A DNA stretch of 64,000 nt from Palaeococcus pacificus DY20341. GTDB taxonomy: Archaea > Methanobacteriota_B > Thermococci > Thermococcales > Thermococcaceae. Shown one piece after another: positions 34,132 to 42,490 of this stretch. The position numbers were made by a program, and so were the translations under genes. The stretch spans positions 1,116,001 through 1,180,000 of the forward strand of contig NZ_CP006019.1 of NCBI RefSeq assembly GCF_000725425.1, in the 5' to 3' direction. The notes below the pieces were generated by a model. The model made no database searches and was not told the DNA's origin. It saw only the letters and a list, made by a program, of their open reading frames with translations. Each line of letters starts with the position of its first letter. The stretch's first letter is position 1.

Positions 34132-35263
34132 AATTTAACCCCCAATTAGATCTTTTTAGTGCTTGCAAACAAAACCTCACTTCCATTAATCTGCAGCTTG
34201 GTGGTAATATTGAATGTGGGATATTCCTTTTTGTTTTTTCTATTATCGCTCTCATTGCACCATAGAACTCTCTTGCATCTTTCTCGCTCTCCCAAAGGGT
34301 TTTCCAAATAACAGCTTCATGAGTGGAGTTTTTCAAGAATACTAAGGTATCCCCTTCCCAGCCTTCTGCCACGGAAGATGCCTCATCCGCGCCAAGATGA
34401 GTTCCAATAAGGAGGTAAACGTAGAACTCTCCCATAGTGTCTCTGTGTATAATCTGATATCCTTTCGCTATGGTGATGCTCACTTTTTTGGGCTTTTCGT
34501 AGATTAGGTACTTTTTTGGATGCATTATTTGTTCTGTTGAAAGAGGTGGCTTATTGTAGGCCTCATTAACGAGCTCCCAACCGCCAGTGTTGTAGAGGAA
34601 CTCCACAAACTTATCGCCATATACATATGGGAAATAACCCAAGGCCATTGGAGGATCGTCTAAGGGAAGGCTTCTAATTTTGTGTATAGTAATATTGTGC
34701 TTTATGCAGTAAATATCCGCCGTCAAATCTGCGTCCCCTTCAATTAAAGCGGTTATGGCTAAGCGCCCATCGAGCGTGCTTGGGTATGATGGGTCAAAAT
34801 AGTGCTTTTGGAGGATGTGTGTTAATTCATGGGCAATTACTCTGTAGGCAGTGTCTCCCGTCTCTTTAAAGTTCTCCTCAATTATATACATCTTATTTCC
34901 AGACGTTGCGGCTATCCAAGAAGCCTTAACAGCCTCTTGAGTTTTTGTGTAGTTGTAGGTTGGAGGGGCAAAGAGCGTGAGCTTATAAATCTCTTCCCAC
35001 ATTTTAGCCTCTTCAAGGTTAGCGGGCGAGGAACGCCACTCCTGAACGGCCCAGCTTCTGTTGACGATGATAATTTGGGGCTGTTCCTTAAATGTCAAGT
35101 TCCTTATCTCCTCGACCTCCTGAGAAACCGCCATTGTTATATTGTAAAGCTCGTGTTGGGGCATGCTCTTGGAAATATTCCGTGGATAAGTGTAATAATA
35201 AGCTGCGGATGTTAAAATCGCTATCAAAATAACAGCAACCAATAAAGCGCTGCGGGTTCTCAT
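34109..35263 (-). CDS. Membrane-anchored metallopeptidase-like protein, probable C-terminal frameshift
   Basis: The open frame is 384 residues. An N-terminal hydrophobic anchor (about 7-25) is followed by an extracytoplasmic domain with AHELTHILQKHY (zinc motif HExxH) and ALIEGDADLTAD, a gluzincin-like third-ligand motif. The sequence after KTKRN looks unnatural. One base added in the A6 run at 34213-34218 would give ...KNKKEYPTFNITTKL and a stop at 34146, just before the Shine-Dalgarno site of the phosphatase gene. So either an indel or a sequence error truncates and alters the tail. GAGGTGAAG precedes the ATG. Confidence 0.75.
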   Translation of the reverse strand: MRTRSALLVAVILIAILTSAAYYYTYPRNISKSMPQHELYNITMAVSQEVEEIRNLTFKEQPQIIIVNRSWAVQEWRSSPANLEEAKMWEEIYKLTLFAPPTYNYTKTQEAVKASWIAATSGNKMYIIEENFKETGDTAYRVIAHELTHILQKHYFDPSYPSTLDGRLAITALIEGDADLTADIYCIKHNITIHKIRSLPLDDPPMALGYFPYVYGDKFVEFLYNTGGWELVNEAYNKPPLSTEQIMHPKKYLIYEKPKKVSITIAKGYQIIHRDTMGEFYVYLLIGTHLGADEASSVAEGWEGDTLVFLKNSTHEAVIWKTLWESEKDAREFYGAMRAIIEKTKRNIPHSILPPSCRLMEVRFCLQALKRSNWGLNYDSEIYN

Positions 35264-35433
35264 TTAATCTTCACCTCATCATAAAGTCTTTGAATATATC
35301 TGTGGGCTAATTCTCTAAATTAGGTGTTTAAATGGAATATATAAGTTGTCGTTTAACTCTTCAATGCTTAGTATCGCATATCTTCCAAAATCCAAATATA
35401 ACTAGATTTAAAGAGAAAAGCAAAGAATAAAAA

Positions 35434-36036
35434 TCATGCCTTAAACTCGACGAACTCCTCTTTCATGCCGTCTTTTGTGATTACTACTACTTGGATTTTT
35501 CTTTCACCTGTGTAGACATCTCTCTTTCCAGCAGTTCTTACAGCCCTAATTGCTAGCTCTCTAGCTTCTTCAATGCTCATGTCCTCTTTGTAACCATCCT
35601 CAAGGAGGGCTATTGCAAAGGGTGAGCCTGAGCCAGTTGCTGTGTAGTTGTCGAATATTAAGCCACCCAATGGATCTAAGTTTGCTAAGGTTGGCTCCTC
35701 GACGTAGCCACCTATGATAATCTGCACAAGATATGGGAAGAACTTGTTCTCATTCAGGATGTTGCTCAAAAGATTTGCCATAGCTTTGGCACTCATTGGT
35801 TTGTGCCATGTAAACTGATAGTACCTTGCCTCTGCCTCAAGAAGCCTCGCGAGCATTTGAACATCCCCAACGCTTCCTGCGGTTGTTATGGCTATTCTAT
35901 CTGTTATTGGAAGGATTTTTTTGATGTTTAAAGTTTCTACCATATGATCGAGAGAAGCCTGAGTGTCAGCCGCTAAAATAACCCCATCTTTAACTTTAAT
36001 TCCAACGGTTGTTGTCCCGGTTTTCTTCGTTTCCAT
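35434..36036 (-). CDS. psmB: Proteasome beta subunit
   Basis: A 200-residue N-terminal-nucleophile hydrolase. A seven-residue propeptide (METKKTG) is removed to expose Thr8 of [21 protein letters not shown]. The catalytic Asp and Lys positions (AADTQAS, and KKI after it) and [15 protein letters not shown] are typical. It forms the proteolytic rings of the 20S proteasome with the alpha subunit, which lies elsewhere. ATG 36036 follows GGGGTG. Thermococcales usually have two beta subunits; which one this is cannot be said. Confidence 0.96.
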   Translation of the reverse strand: METKKTGTTTVGIKVKDGVILAADTQASLDHMVETLNIKKILPITDRIAITTAGSVGDVQMLARLLEAEARYYQFTWHKPMSAKAMANLLSNILNENKFFPYLVQIIIGGYVEEPTLANLDPLGGLIFDNYTATGSGSPFAIALLEDGYKEDMSIEEARELAIRAVRTAGKRDVYTGERKIQVVVITKDGMKEEFVEFKA

Positions 36037-36147
36037 TATCATCACCCCGTGATCATGATCAAATGAAAATTATCTCTCCAAGCTTTTAAAGTTTAGGACA
36101 AGAAGAAAACTAACCAAAAGGAAGATAAGCGAGATTCTAATAGAGAC

Positions 36148-36690
36148 TCATTGTCCTTCTCCAATCATGTCTTTACAACTCTCGCATACCCACATTTCCC
36201 TGCCTTCGTGGATTACTCTCTCCAATGACTTGTATTGGCCACAAACTTCGCAGTATCCATAGAATTCAGGCTCTATACTTTCTTCTTCCGTTTCTTCTTC
36301 AGAGCTAAGTGTAGATAATGCTGCCAACAAGTCAACGGCCATCAAAAATCCTATTGGTCTTCCCAATTTTGTGACGACGACCCTTCTAATCCCCTTGTCA
36401 ATCATCAATTGGGTTGCATCTTCAATATCCTCATCATACTCAATTGTGATTGGTTTGGGGGTCATTACCTCCTCAACCTTGACTTCCTTTGGATTTTTGC
36501 CCTGCGCGACTACTTTATCTAAGATATCCCTGTCGGTTATGATGCCGACAATTTCATCCTTTTTCACAACAATTGCACTGCCTACCTTGGCCCGTGAGAG
36601 CTTTTTAGCCACATTATCAACTGTGTCGCTTGGCTTAACAAGAATAGGTTTTCTCTTAATCACTTGTTCTACGGTAATTCCTGTTGGCAT
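36148..36690 (-). CDS. Two-CBS protein with C-terminal zinc ribbon
   Basis: A 180-residue protein. CBS domains lie near residues 8-62 (IVGIITDRDILDKVV) and 72-128 (GIRRVVVTKLGRPIGFLMAVDLL). An acidic linker leads to a zinc ribbon with CEVC and CESC. The Bateman module should bind adenine nucleotides; the ribbon suggests binding to nucleic acid or a partner. Target is unknown. GGAGGGGTAACA precedes the ATG. It is monocistronic between the proteasome and membrane-regulator genes. Confidence 0.82.
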   Translation of the reverse strand: MPTGITVEQVIKRKPILVKPSDTVDNVAKKLSRAKVGSAIVVKKDEIVGIITDRDILDKVVAQGKNPKEVKVEEVMTPKPITIEYDEDIEDATQLMIDKGIRRVVVTKLGRPIGFLMAVDLLAALSTLSSEEETEEESIEPEFYGYCEVCGQYKSLERVIHEGREMWVCESCKDMIGEGQ

Positions 36691-36752
36691 TGTTACCCCT
36701 CCTCTATTTTACAATTGCTTCTAGGAAAGCAACTCTTAAAAACGTTTCGAGT

Positions 36753-37421
36753 TTACAAGTTACGCTTTGAAAGGTAATAGTTTAGGATTAAAGCCACAAT
36801 AACAAAGGATAAAACTGCCAAAAAAGCACCCATATTGTTTGGTTGGCCTGCTAAACGTCCACCCTCTTGGACAGACCACGAAGTAATGGTTTCGGTAGCA
36901 GTTTGTGTTGCATTGGATGTGGTCTCTACTACCATTTTGGATATCTCGGTAGTAGTTGGCATTGTTTGAGTTACTGTTAAATTCTCTTCAGCTACTGTTT
37001 GAGGAGCACCACTCTTGATAAAGAATGCATTTGAGAGCTTGTAAACTGCATAAGAGACTATGCCAGCTATGCTCAAGCTTATTACCTGTATCTTTTCAAT
37101 TGTTCTCAAAACGCGCCTCTTAAACGAAGTTTTAGCAGGCATTAAAAGAATTGGTTTAGGTGATGCACGGTAGAGTTTAACCTCCTGCAGCCTCTTCCCA
37201 TATCTCTTTCCAGCAATCTCTATTAAGCCAACACGGGACATCTTGTCTAAATGGTAGACAACAGTAGAGAGAGGCAAATTTAAGCGTGCTGAAATATCGG
37301 AAGCGGATAAGCTCTCCTCTTGAAGAAGCCTTAGGATAGATAGAGCTTTATCATTTATTAATATTTGAGCAAGCTCTTTTGCTTTTTCATCGTCAACGCT
37401 GATAGTCTCAAATTCAACCAT
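36753..37421 (-). CDS. Membrane-tethered winged-helix regulator
   Basis: A 222-residue protein. Residues 15-80 form an ArsR-like winged helix (ILRLLQEESLSASDISARLNLPLSTVVYHLDKMSRVGLIEI). A hydrophobic segment at about 115-138, a Thr-rich extracytoplasmic-looking linker (about 140-195) and a C-terminal helix (about 198-218) follow. This is the layout of a one-component, membrane-bound transcription factor that could sense an outside signal. Its target is unknown. ATG 37421 follows GGTGTAGGC; the earlier in-frame codon at 37448 is less likely. Confidence 0.78.
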   Translation of the reverse strand: MVEFETISVDDEKAKELAQILINDKALSILRLLQEESLSASDISARLNLPLSTVVYHLDKMSRVGLIEIAGKRYGKRLQEVKLYRASPKPILLMPAKTSFKRRVLRTIEKIQVISLSIAGIVSYAVYKLSNAFFIKSGAPQTVAEENLTVTQTMPTTTEISKMVVETTSNATQTATETITSWSVQEGGRLAGQPNNMGAFLAVLSFVIVALILNYYLSKRNL

Positions 37422-37561
37422 GCCTACACCTGTGAGGATTAAGATCAAAGAACTATTAAAGTTTGCTTTTCACTTCAACTCAAGTTAAAGCAAAACCCAC
37501 AAAACAAAAGATAAACCATTTAAAGATGATAGTGAAAAGGAAGAGAAAAGCTAAACTAAAT

Positions 37562-37837
37562 TCATGGCTTTTCCATAACAATCTCAATTGTTGATGTGTT
37601 GGCTGTTCTGCCATCTGCTGTTGGGAGTTCCTCTGTACCGATCTTGATCTCCTTGACTCTAACCTCTGGAAGGAACCTGTTCCTGACGATCTCTGCAACG
37701 TCAACAGCTCTGCTAATGGCCCTTCCTCTGGCCTTGACGCTAACTTCCTTAGCGCCCTCGTTGAATTGTGTTATAACGGCCAATACATAGTTCATAACAG
37801 GCTTCTTTCCAATGTATACAACATGCTCCTCTGCCAT
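37562..37837 (-). CDS. albA: Chromatin protein Alba
   Basis: A 91-residue DNA/RNA-binding chromatin protein. It has [15 protein letters not shown] with the paired lysines that contact DNA and are acetylation targets in relatives, and [23 protein letters not shown]. The family forms dimers that coat DNA. GGAGGGTCAAAAG before ATG 37837 fixes the start; the longer frame to 37864 is rejected. The gene is isolated with its own promoter upstream. Confidence 0.96.
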   Translation of the reverse strand: MAEEHVVYIGKKPVMNYVLAVITQFNEGAKEVSVKARGRAISRAVDVAEIVRNRFLPEVRVKEIKIGTEELPTADGRTANTSTIEIVMEKP

Positions 37838-38042
37838 CTTTTGACCCTCCGAAAGTTTTGTCATAGCTCAATGAGTGTTCTCGTATTAAATACTTTTCGG
37901 TTGTTTTAGTTAAGAGCAATTAGGCACTTTTGTGTTTCCATATGGTTCTCAAAAGAACTGCAATGCCTCTCCATAAATTGCCGTAAGAATGTTAAAACCA
38001 AACTATTTTTAAGTCTAATACTTACATTTGTGTGGTGATATC

Positions 38043-39398
38043 ATGGCAGTTCATCCTATCGATTATCGCTACGGTAGTGAAGAAATGAGAAGAATCTGGG
38101 ATGAGGAGAATAAACTTCAAAAGCTTCTCGATGTTGAAGCGGCTTTAGCTAGAGCTCACGCAAAACTGGGCAACGTTCCCGAAGAGAGTGCAAAGATAAT
38201 AAGCGAAAAAGCTAACACCAAGTATGTAAAAGTTGAGCGCGTTAAGGAGATAGAAGACGAAATTCATCATGATATAATGGCTGTTGTTAAAGCGCTAACT
38301 GAGGTCTGCGGCGAACACGGAAAATACATTCACCTTGGAGCAACTTCCAACGATATAATTGACACCGCAAATGCCCTGCTCATAAAGGAATCTCTTGAAA
38401 TCATACTTAAAGATTTAAGAGAGCTTCGCTCAATCCTAAAAGACCTCGCAAAAGAGCACAAATACACCGTCTGCATTGGGAGAACCCATGGACAGCATGC
38501 TGTACCCACAACTTATGGGATGAAGTTTGCTATATGGCTCGATGAGATTCAAAGGCACATAGAGAGAATCGAAGAAGCTAAGAAGAGAATCCTCGTCGGC
38601 CAGATGAGCGGTGCCGTTGGGACAATGGCGTCTTTCGGTGAAAAAGGCCTTGAAATACAGCGCTTGGTTATGGAAGACCTTGGCCTAAAGCCTGCAAGAA
38701 TTAGCAACCAGCTTATTCAAAGAGATGTTTATGCGGAGTTAATGGCTATCTTAGCTCTAATAGCATCAACGCTCGATAAAATTGGCCTTGAAATAAGAAA
38801 CCTTCAAAGAACAGAGATTTTAGAAATTGGCGAACCCTTTGGAAAGAAGCAGGTGGGTTCATCAACAATGCCTCACAAGAGGAATCCTATAAGAACCGAG
38901 AAGATCTGCGGCCTCGCTAGGGTTATCTACTCAAATGTAATGCCTGCTTTATTAAACAATCCCCTGTGGCACGAGCGCGATTTAACAAACTCATCTGTGG
39001 AGAGGGTTATCCTTCCTGAGAGCTTTGTCCTCTTGGATGAAATGCTCAAAAACATGAAAAAAGTCTTGAGTGGTCTAGACTTCTTCCCTGAGAATATTAA
39101 GCGCAACCTCTACATGACCAACAACCTGATTATGGCAGAGCCTCTAATGCTCAAGCTCACCGAGAGAGGTATGGGAAGGCAGGAGGCTCATGAATTAGTT
39201 AGACAATTGGCTATGAAAGCATTTCACGAGAAGAGAGACCTCATAGATGTTATCAGAGAAGATGAAGAAGTTAGGAAGTACTTAAGTGACGAAGATGTGG
39301 AAAGTCTAAAGCCTGAAAACTACATAGGCCTAGCACCTCAGATAGTGGACAATATTATAGCTTACATAGATGAGAAGGAGAGAGCAGAGAAAGCTTAG
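38043..39398 (+). CDS. purB: Adenylosuccinate lyase
   Basis: A 451-residue fumarase/aspartase-superfamily enzyme acting at two steps of purine synthesis, releasing fumarate from SAICAR and from adenylosuccinate. Family motifs are TSNDIIDTANALL near residue 100, GRTHGQHAVPTTYG, and the signature GSSTMPHKRNP with catalytic serine loop. GGTGATATC before ATG 38043 fixes the start. Length and motifs match PurB. No other purine genes are adjacent. Confidence 0.95.
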   Translation: MAVHPIDYRYGSEEMRRIWDEENKLQKLLDVEAALARAHAKLGNVPEESAKIISEKANTKYVKVERVKEIEDEIHHDIMAVVKALTEVCGEHGKYIHLGATSNDIIDTANALLIKESLEIILKDLRELRSILKDLAKEHKYTVCIGRTHGQHAVPTTYGMKFAIWLDEIQRHIERIEEAKKRILVGQMSGAVGTMASFGEKGLEIQRLVMEDLGLKPARISNQLIQRDVYAELMAILALIASTLDKIGLEIRNLQRTEILEIGEPFGKKQVGSSTMPHKRNPIRTEKICGLARVIYSNVMPALLNNPLWHERDLTNSSVERVILPESFVLLDEMLKNMKKVLSGLDFFPENIKRNLYMTNNLIMAEPLMLKLTERGMGRQEAHELVRQLAMKAFHEKRDLIDVIREDEEVRKYLSDEDVESLKPENYIGLAPQIVDNIIAYIDEKERAEKA

Positions 39399-39457
39399 GT
39401 TTTTATATTTTTGTCGATTTTTACTCCTTTTATTATCAAAATGCCAAAAAACTTCCC

Positions 39458-39666
39458 AAAAAGCTTTTATAGTTAATGTCCATTTAATTGCCTTGGTGCT
39501 CTATAGTGAACAGGAGTGAGGGTTTTTGGAGAATCGCCTAAAAGAGGTTTAATTTCAAAGAAGCCGTTTAGTCTATTCTCAGGATTATTGAGCGAAGCTT
39601 TTGTGATTCTTGATCTAAAATCTGTTTTGGGGTGTTTTACACTAACAACTAGCGGAGGTGTTGTTT
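39458..39666 (+). promoter_or_regulatory. Promoter and long leader of the NSS transporter
   Basis: A strong AAAAAGCTTTTATAG element at 39458-39472 predicts a start near 39495, which would leave a leader of about 170 bases before the TTG start at 39667. That is long for this genome. No gene or known riboswitch is seen in it. A nearer weak TATA-like element cannot be excluded. Confidence 0.35.
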
Positions 39667-40959
39667 TTGGCTAGAGAAACCTGGGGAAGTAGGGTAGGTT
39701 TTGTGGCAGCAGCCATAGGAAGTGCAGTAGGTTTAGGAAACATTTGGATGTTCCCATGGAGGGCTGGAAAATACGGTGGAGCGGCGTTTTTAATCCCCTA
39801 CTTGATCCTGCTGTTTGCAGTGGGTGTTATTGCCCTAACCGTCGAGTGGACATTAGGAAGAGGTACTAAAGGTGGGCCAATAGTAGCGTTCCAAAAAGCC
39901 GGTCTTCCAGGAGGCAAATATTTAGGTCTACTTGCCAACATTACAATATTCATGATATTTGCATTCTATTCCCTCGTTTTAGGGTGGATATTGAGGTACT
40001 TCATAGCCTCTTTAACAGGTGAGCTATTACGGATTAACCCAGGAGCATTCTTTGACGGACTAGCATTTAGCAAAGAAGCAATGATATGGCAGTTCGTAGT
40101 TATAATGTTGACAGTCGCAATAGTCGCACTAGGAGTTCAAAAAGGAATAGAAAAGGCCAACAAAATCATGATGCCCGCTTTATTTGTGCTCTTAATCATA
40201 TTGGCGATAAGAAGTGTTACGCTGCCCAACTCATACGAGGGATTGAAGTTCTACCTGCTCCCAGACATCAGCAAAGCTCTAAATGCTGAAACATGGATGA
40301 TTGCACTCTCTCAAATGTTCTTCTCTTTGAGTGTGCTAGGGAATACAATGGTAGTCTATGGCAGCTATTTGAAAGAGAACGATGACATACCTCTATCAGC
40401 AATTGCCACTGCATTTGGAGATACTGCGGTAGCAGTAACAGCAGGATTTTTAATCTTCCCAGCGGTTTTTGCATTTGGTCTTGAACCTGGAGCAGGTCCG
40501 GGATTAGTCTTTGTAACTCTACCAATGGTCTTTCAAAAGATGAGTGGAGGAGCGTTCTTCGGATTTTTGTTCTTCTTGCTGTTGCTCTTCGCGGGACTTT
40601 CATCAACAGTTTCAATGCTTGAAGTATACGTGGACTCAGCAATAACCAACCTAAAAATGGAGAGGAAAAAAGCGGCAATACTTTTGGGATTACTTACTTT
40701 CGCGATAGGTGCTCCAGCAGCTTTAAGCCCCTATTATTTTGAGAAGGTTCTCATAAACATCTCCACAATCTATGTGGGCCCAATTGGAGCTTTAATCGCT
40801 GCTCTAGCACTAATAAAGTTTGGAGTTGAAAGGGCATACGAAGAGATCAAGAAAGGCGCTCTAATAGAGATGCCCTCCCTTTGGAAACCGTGGATTAAGT
40901 ATGTGTATCCAATAGTAATAGTGGTGATATATATTTCACAGTTTGTGCTGGGGGGATGA
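39667..40959 (+). CDS. Sodium-dependent neurotransmitter:sodium symporter (NSS) family transporter
   Basis: A 430-residue membrane protein with about 11 helices of the LeuT fold. The first helix has GFVAAAIGSAVGLGNIWMFPW, which contributes the sodium and substrate sites; GAAFLIPYLILL and SLSVLGNTMVVYGSYL mark later core helices. These carriers take up amino acids with sodium. TTG 39667 follows GGAGGTG at six bases. The next small gene overlaps its stop and encodes a MetS-like subunit, which favours methionine or alanine uptake as in MetPS. Confidence 0.9.
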   Translation: MARETWGSRVGFVAAAIGSAVGLGNIWMFPWRAGKYGGAAFLIPYLILLFAVGVIALTVEWTLGRGTKGGPIVAFQKAGLPGGKYLGLLANITIFMIFAFYSLVLGWILRYFIASLTGELLRINPGAFFDGLAFSKEAMIWQFVVIMLTVAIVALGVQKGIEKANKIMMPALFVLLIILAIRSVTLPNSYEGLKFYLLPDISKALNAETWMIALSQMFFSLSVLGNTMVVYGSYLKENDDIPLSAIATAFGDTAVAVTAGFLIFPAVFAFGLEPGAGPGLVFVTLPMVFQKMSGGAFFGFLFFLLLLFAGLSSTVSMLEVYVDSAITNLKMERKKAAILLGLLTFAIGAPAALSPYYFEKVLINISTIYVGPIGALIAALALIKFGVERAYEEIKKGALIEMPSLWKPWIKYVYPIVIVVIYISQFVLGG

Positions 40960-40961
40960 AA

Positions 40962-41066
40962 ATGGATGCAGTTTACGCAGCCGCACTAGTGGTGATTTTA
41001 GCAGTTTACGGGCCATTGATATGGGCTTTGAAAAAGCTGATGAGTGAAGAATCGCCTGCTCTTTAA
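40962..41066 (+). CDS. MetS-like small subunit of the NSS transporter
   Basis: A 34-residue protein, a single membrane helix (AVYAAALVVILAVYGPLIWALKK) with a short polar tail. It follows the NSS carrier with an overlapping stop/start region; GGGGG about seven bases upstream of ATG 40962 supports this start over ATG 40956. The MetS family of single-helix partners of NSS transporters matches in size and position. It is easily missed because of its length. Confidence 0.7.
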   Translation: MDAVYAAALVVILAVYGPLIWALKKLMSEESPAL

Positions 41067-41381
41067 TTTTTCTTTTTGCCTTATTTCTTGGATTAAATGG
41101 GTTTTTAGGGTTTTGTGTTATTTAATAACTTTTTGTAATTATTTGTGTTTGCAGTTAATCTCTGAGTGAGACCTGAAAATTTTACGCATTTTATGTATTA
41201 TTTTTTGAATTATTCTAAATTGTCATTTTAATCATTATATTTATTATTCTTTTTATACTCAATTAATTAGTCAATATGATACCATAAATAAAGGTATAAA
41301 ATGCAAAAAATATACTCTATAAAATTGTATTAACTTTACACACAAGAGTAACATTTATGATTTGAGTGAGGGTAACTGGAG

Positions 41382-41690
41382 ATGAAAGCAGGAGAAAGTG
41401 TATGATATGGCCTGTTAAAAAGTGCCTAAGATTCTTGAAAAACTCAGAGTATGTGGCATCAATTCATGGTTACAATTAATAGTAGTATGATCTGCCAGCA
41501 GCATTACATGAAGCTAACACAATGATATTGTGATTGCAGTAAAGTTAGCTCATTTGCTATTATCATTTAGTTCGATGATCTTTATCAACAACCTCACACT
41601 AACGCACTACATGCCGCGAGAATAATGCGTGGAAGCTACAAAGACTCTCTATTGATTGAAGCATGCATTGCTTTTATATTCAAAAGCTAA
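41382..41690 (+). pseudogene. Decayed HEPN-domain gene (toxin part of a HEPN/MNT pair)
   Basis: Reading across frames, fragments recall a HEPN protein: KKCLRFLKNSEYVAS, then YDLPAALHEANTMIL, and LTHYMPRE, which fits the ...SRY.PRE segment near the end of HEPN proteins. They are broken by several stops and frameshifts. HEPN proteins are RNase toxins paired with nucleotidyltransferase antitoxins. The identification rests on weak by-eye matches; the following relic supports it. Confidence 0.35.
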
Positions 41691-41699
41691 ACTCTAGTT

Positions 41700-42000
41700 T
41701 AGTTAGATGGTATATTAAATTCCTATCATTTTGGATTCTCACTTAAACTTATCCAAAAGATGGTATGAGTCGAAAGTTTAAGCTATAGTGCAAGCGACTA
41801 TGACGTCTTTGCCATGAGTGAGCGGTTTTTAGGTTGCACCTTTAGCTATTGCGCTCAAAGTAGTGGGATCCTATTAACCTTAGATTGTGCATTTTTCGTT
41901 CTCTAAATGTAGACTTTGGAGTTATTGGGTCTGCATATGAGAGATGCTTAAGATGTTCCGCCTTAGGGGAGCTCGTAGTTTGGGGGTTAATTGATTTCAT
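41700..42000 (+). pseudogene. Decayed nucleotidyltransferase (MNT) gene
   Basis: Near 41786-41835 one frame reads SASDYDVFAMSERFLG, matching the S-D-x-D-x-x-V-x-S-E core of minimal nucleotidyltransferase antitoxins. The glycine-serine motif that should precede it is destroyed, and stops follow. It lies directly after the HEPN relic in the order seen in HEPN/MNT modules. The call depends on this one motif and on context. Confidence 0.35.
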
Positions 42001-42480
42001 TGGCATCCTGTATATGCCCCCTTTAAATGTGCATATTTGTTCAAGAGTTTTGGATATAATCAACATTATATCTAAAGTTTATGCATAAACATGTCCATTA
42101 TCATGAAGGAAATGCAACCATTACACTATAAAAAGCTTTGTTGGTAATGAAGTCATGGAGAGGTAGGCGGGAATTTGGTGATTTCTTGGTATGTGGTATC
42201 TTGAGGAATTTTGTCAAATTTTGTCGAGTATATCTGTGCAAACTATTATTTACAATTAACAAGAGTATTAAATCCAAATTTTTTAACATTATAATTAGTA
42301 AAATCTGCTTAAAATTTACTAAAATATCAAATCAAAAAAATAATATATAATAATATTTTTAAATCTGCAATTTTCAATCATTATTAAATAAAACGCAATT
42401 ATAATATTTAATTTTTTAATATACAAACTAGTAAAAAATTGAAGTCAAAAGTGATATATATCATGAAAACAAAAATAAAT
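42001..42480 (+). other. AT-rich non-coding stretch before the TOPRIM gene
   Basis: A very AT-rich 480 bases. Short frames on both strands lack ribosome-binding sites and look random. A TATA-like CTATAAAAAG lies near 42125. The last 100 bases before 42491 should hold the promoter of the TOPRIM gene. The stretch together with 41067-41381 suggests old insertion and decay. Confidence 0.5.
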
Positions 42481-42490
42481 AGGGGATAAA

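Noticed and set aside
41842-42350. Several short frames in the AT-rich stretch, including one reading NVDFGVIGSAYERCLRC
   Set aside because: They have no ribosome-binding site, overlap on both strands, and are best explained as debris of the decayed MNT gene and random AT-rich DNA.
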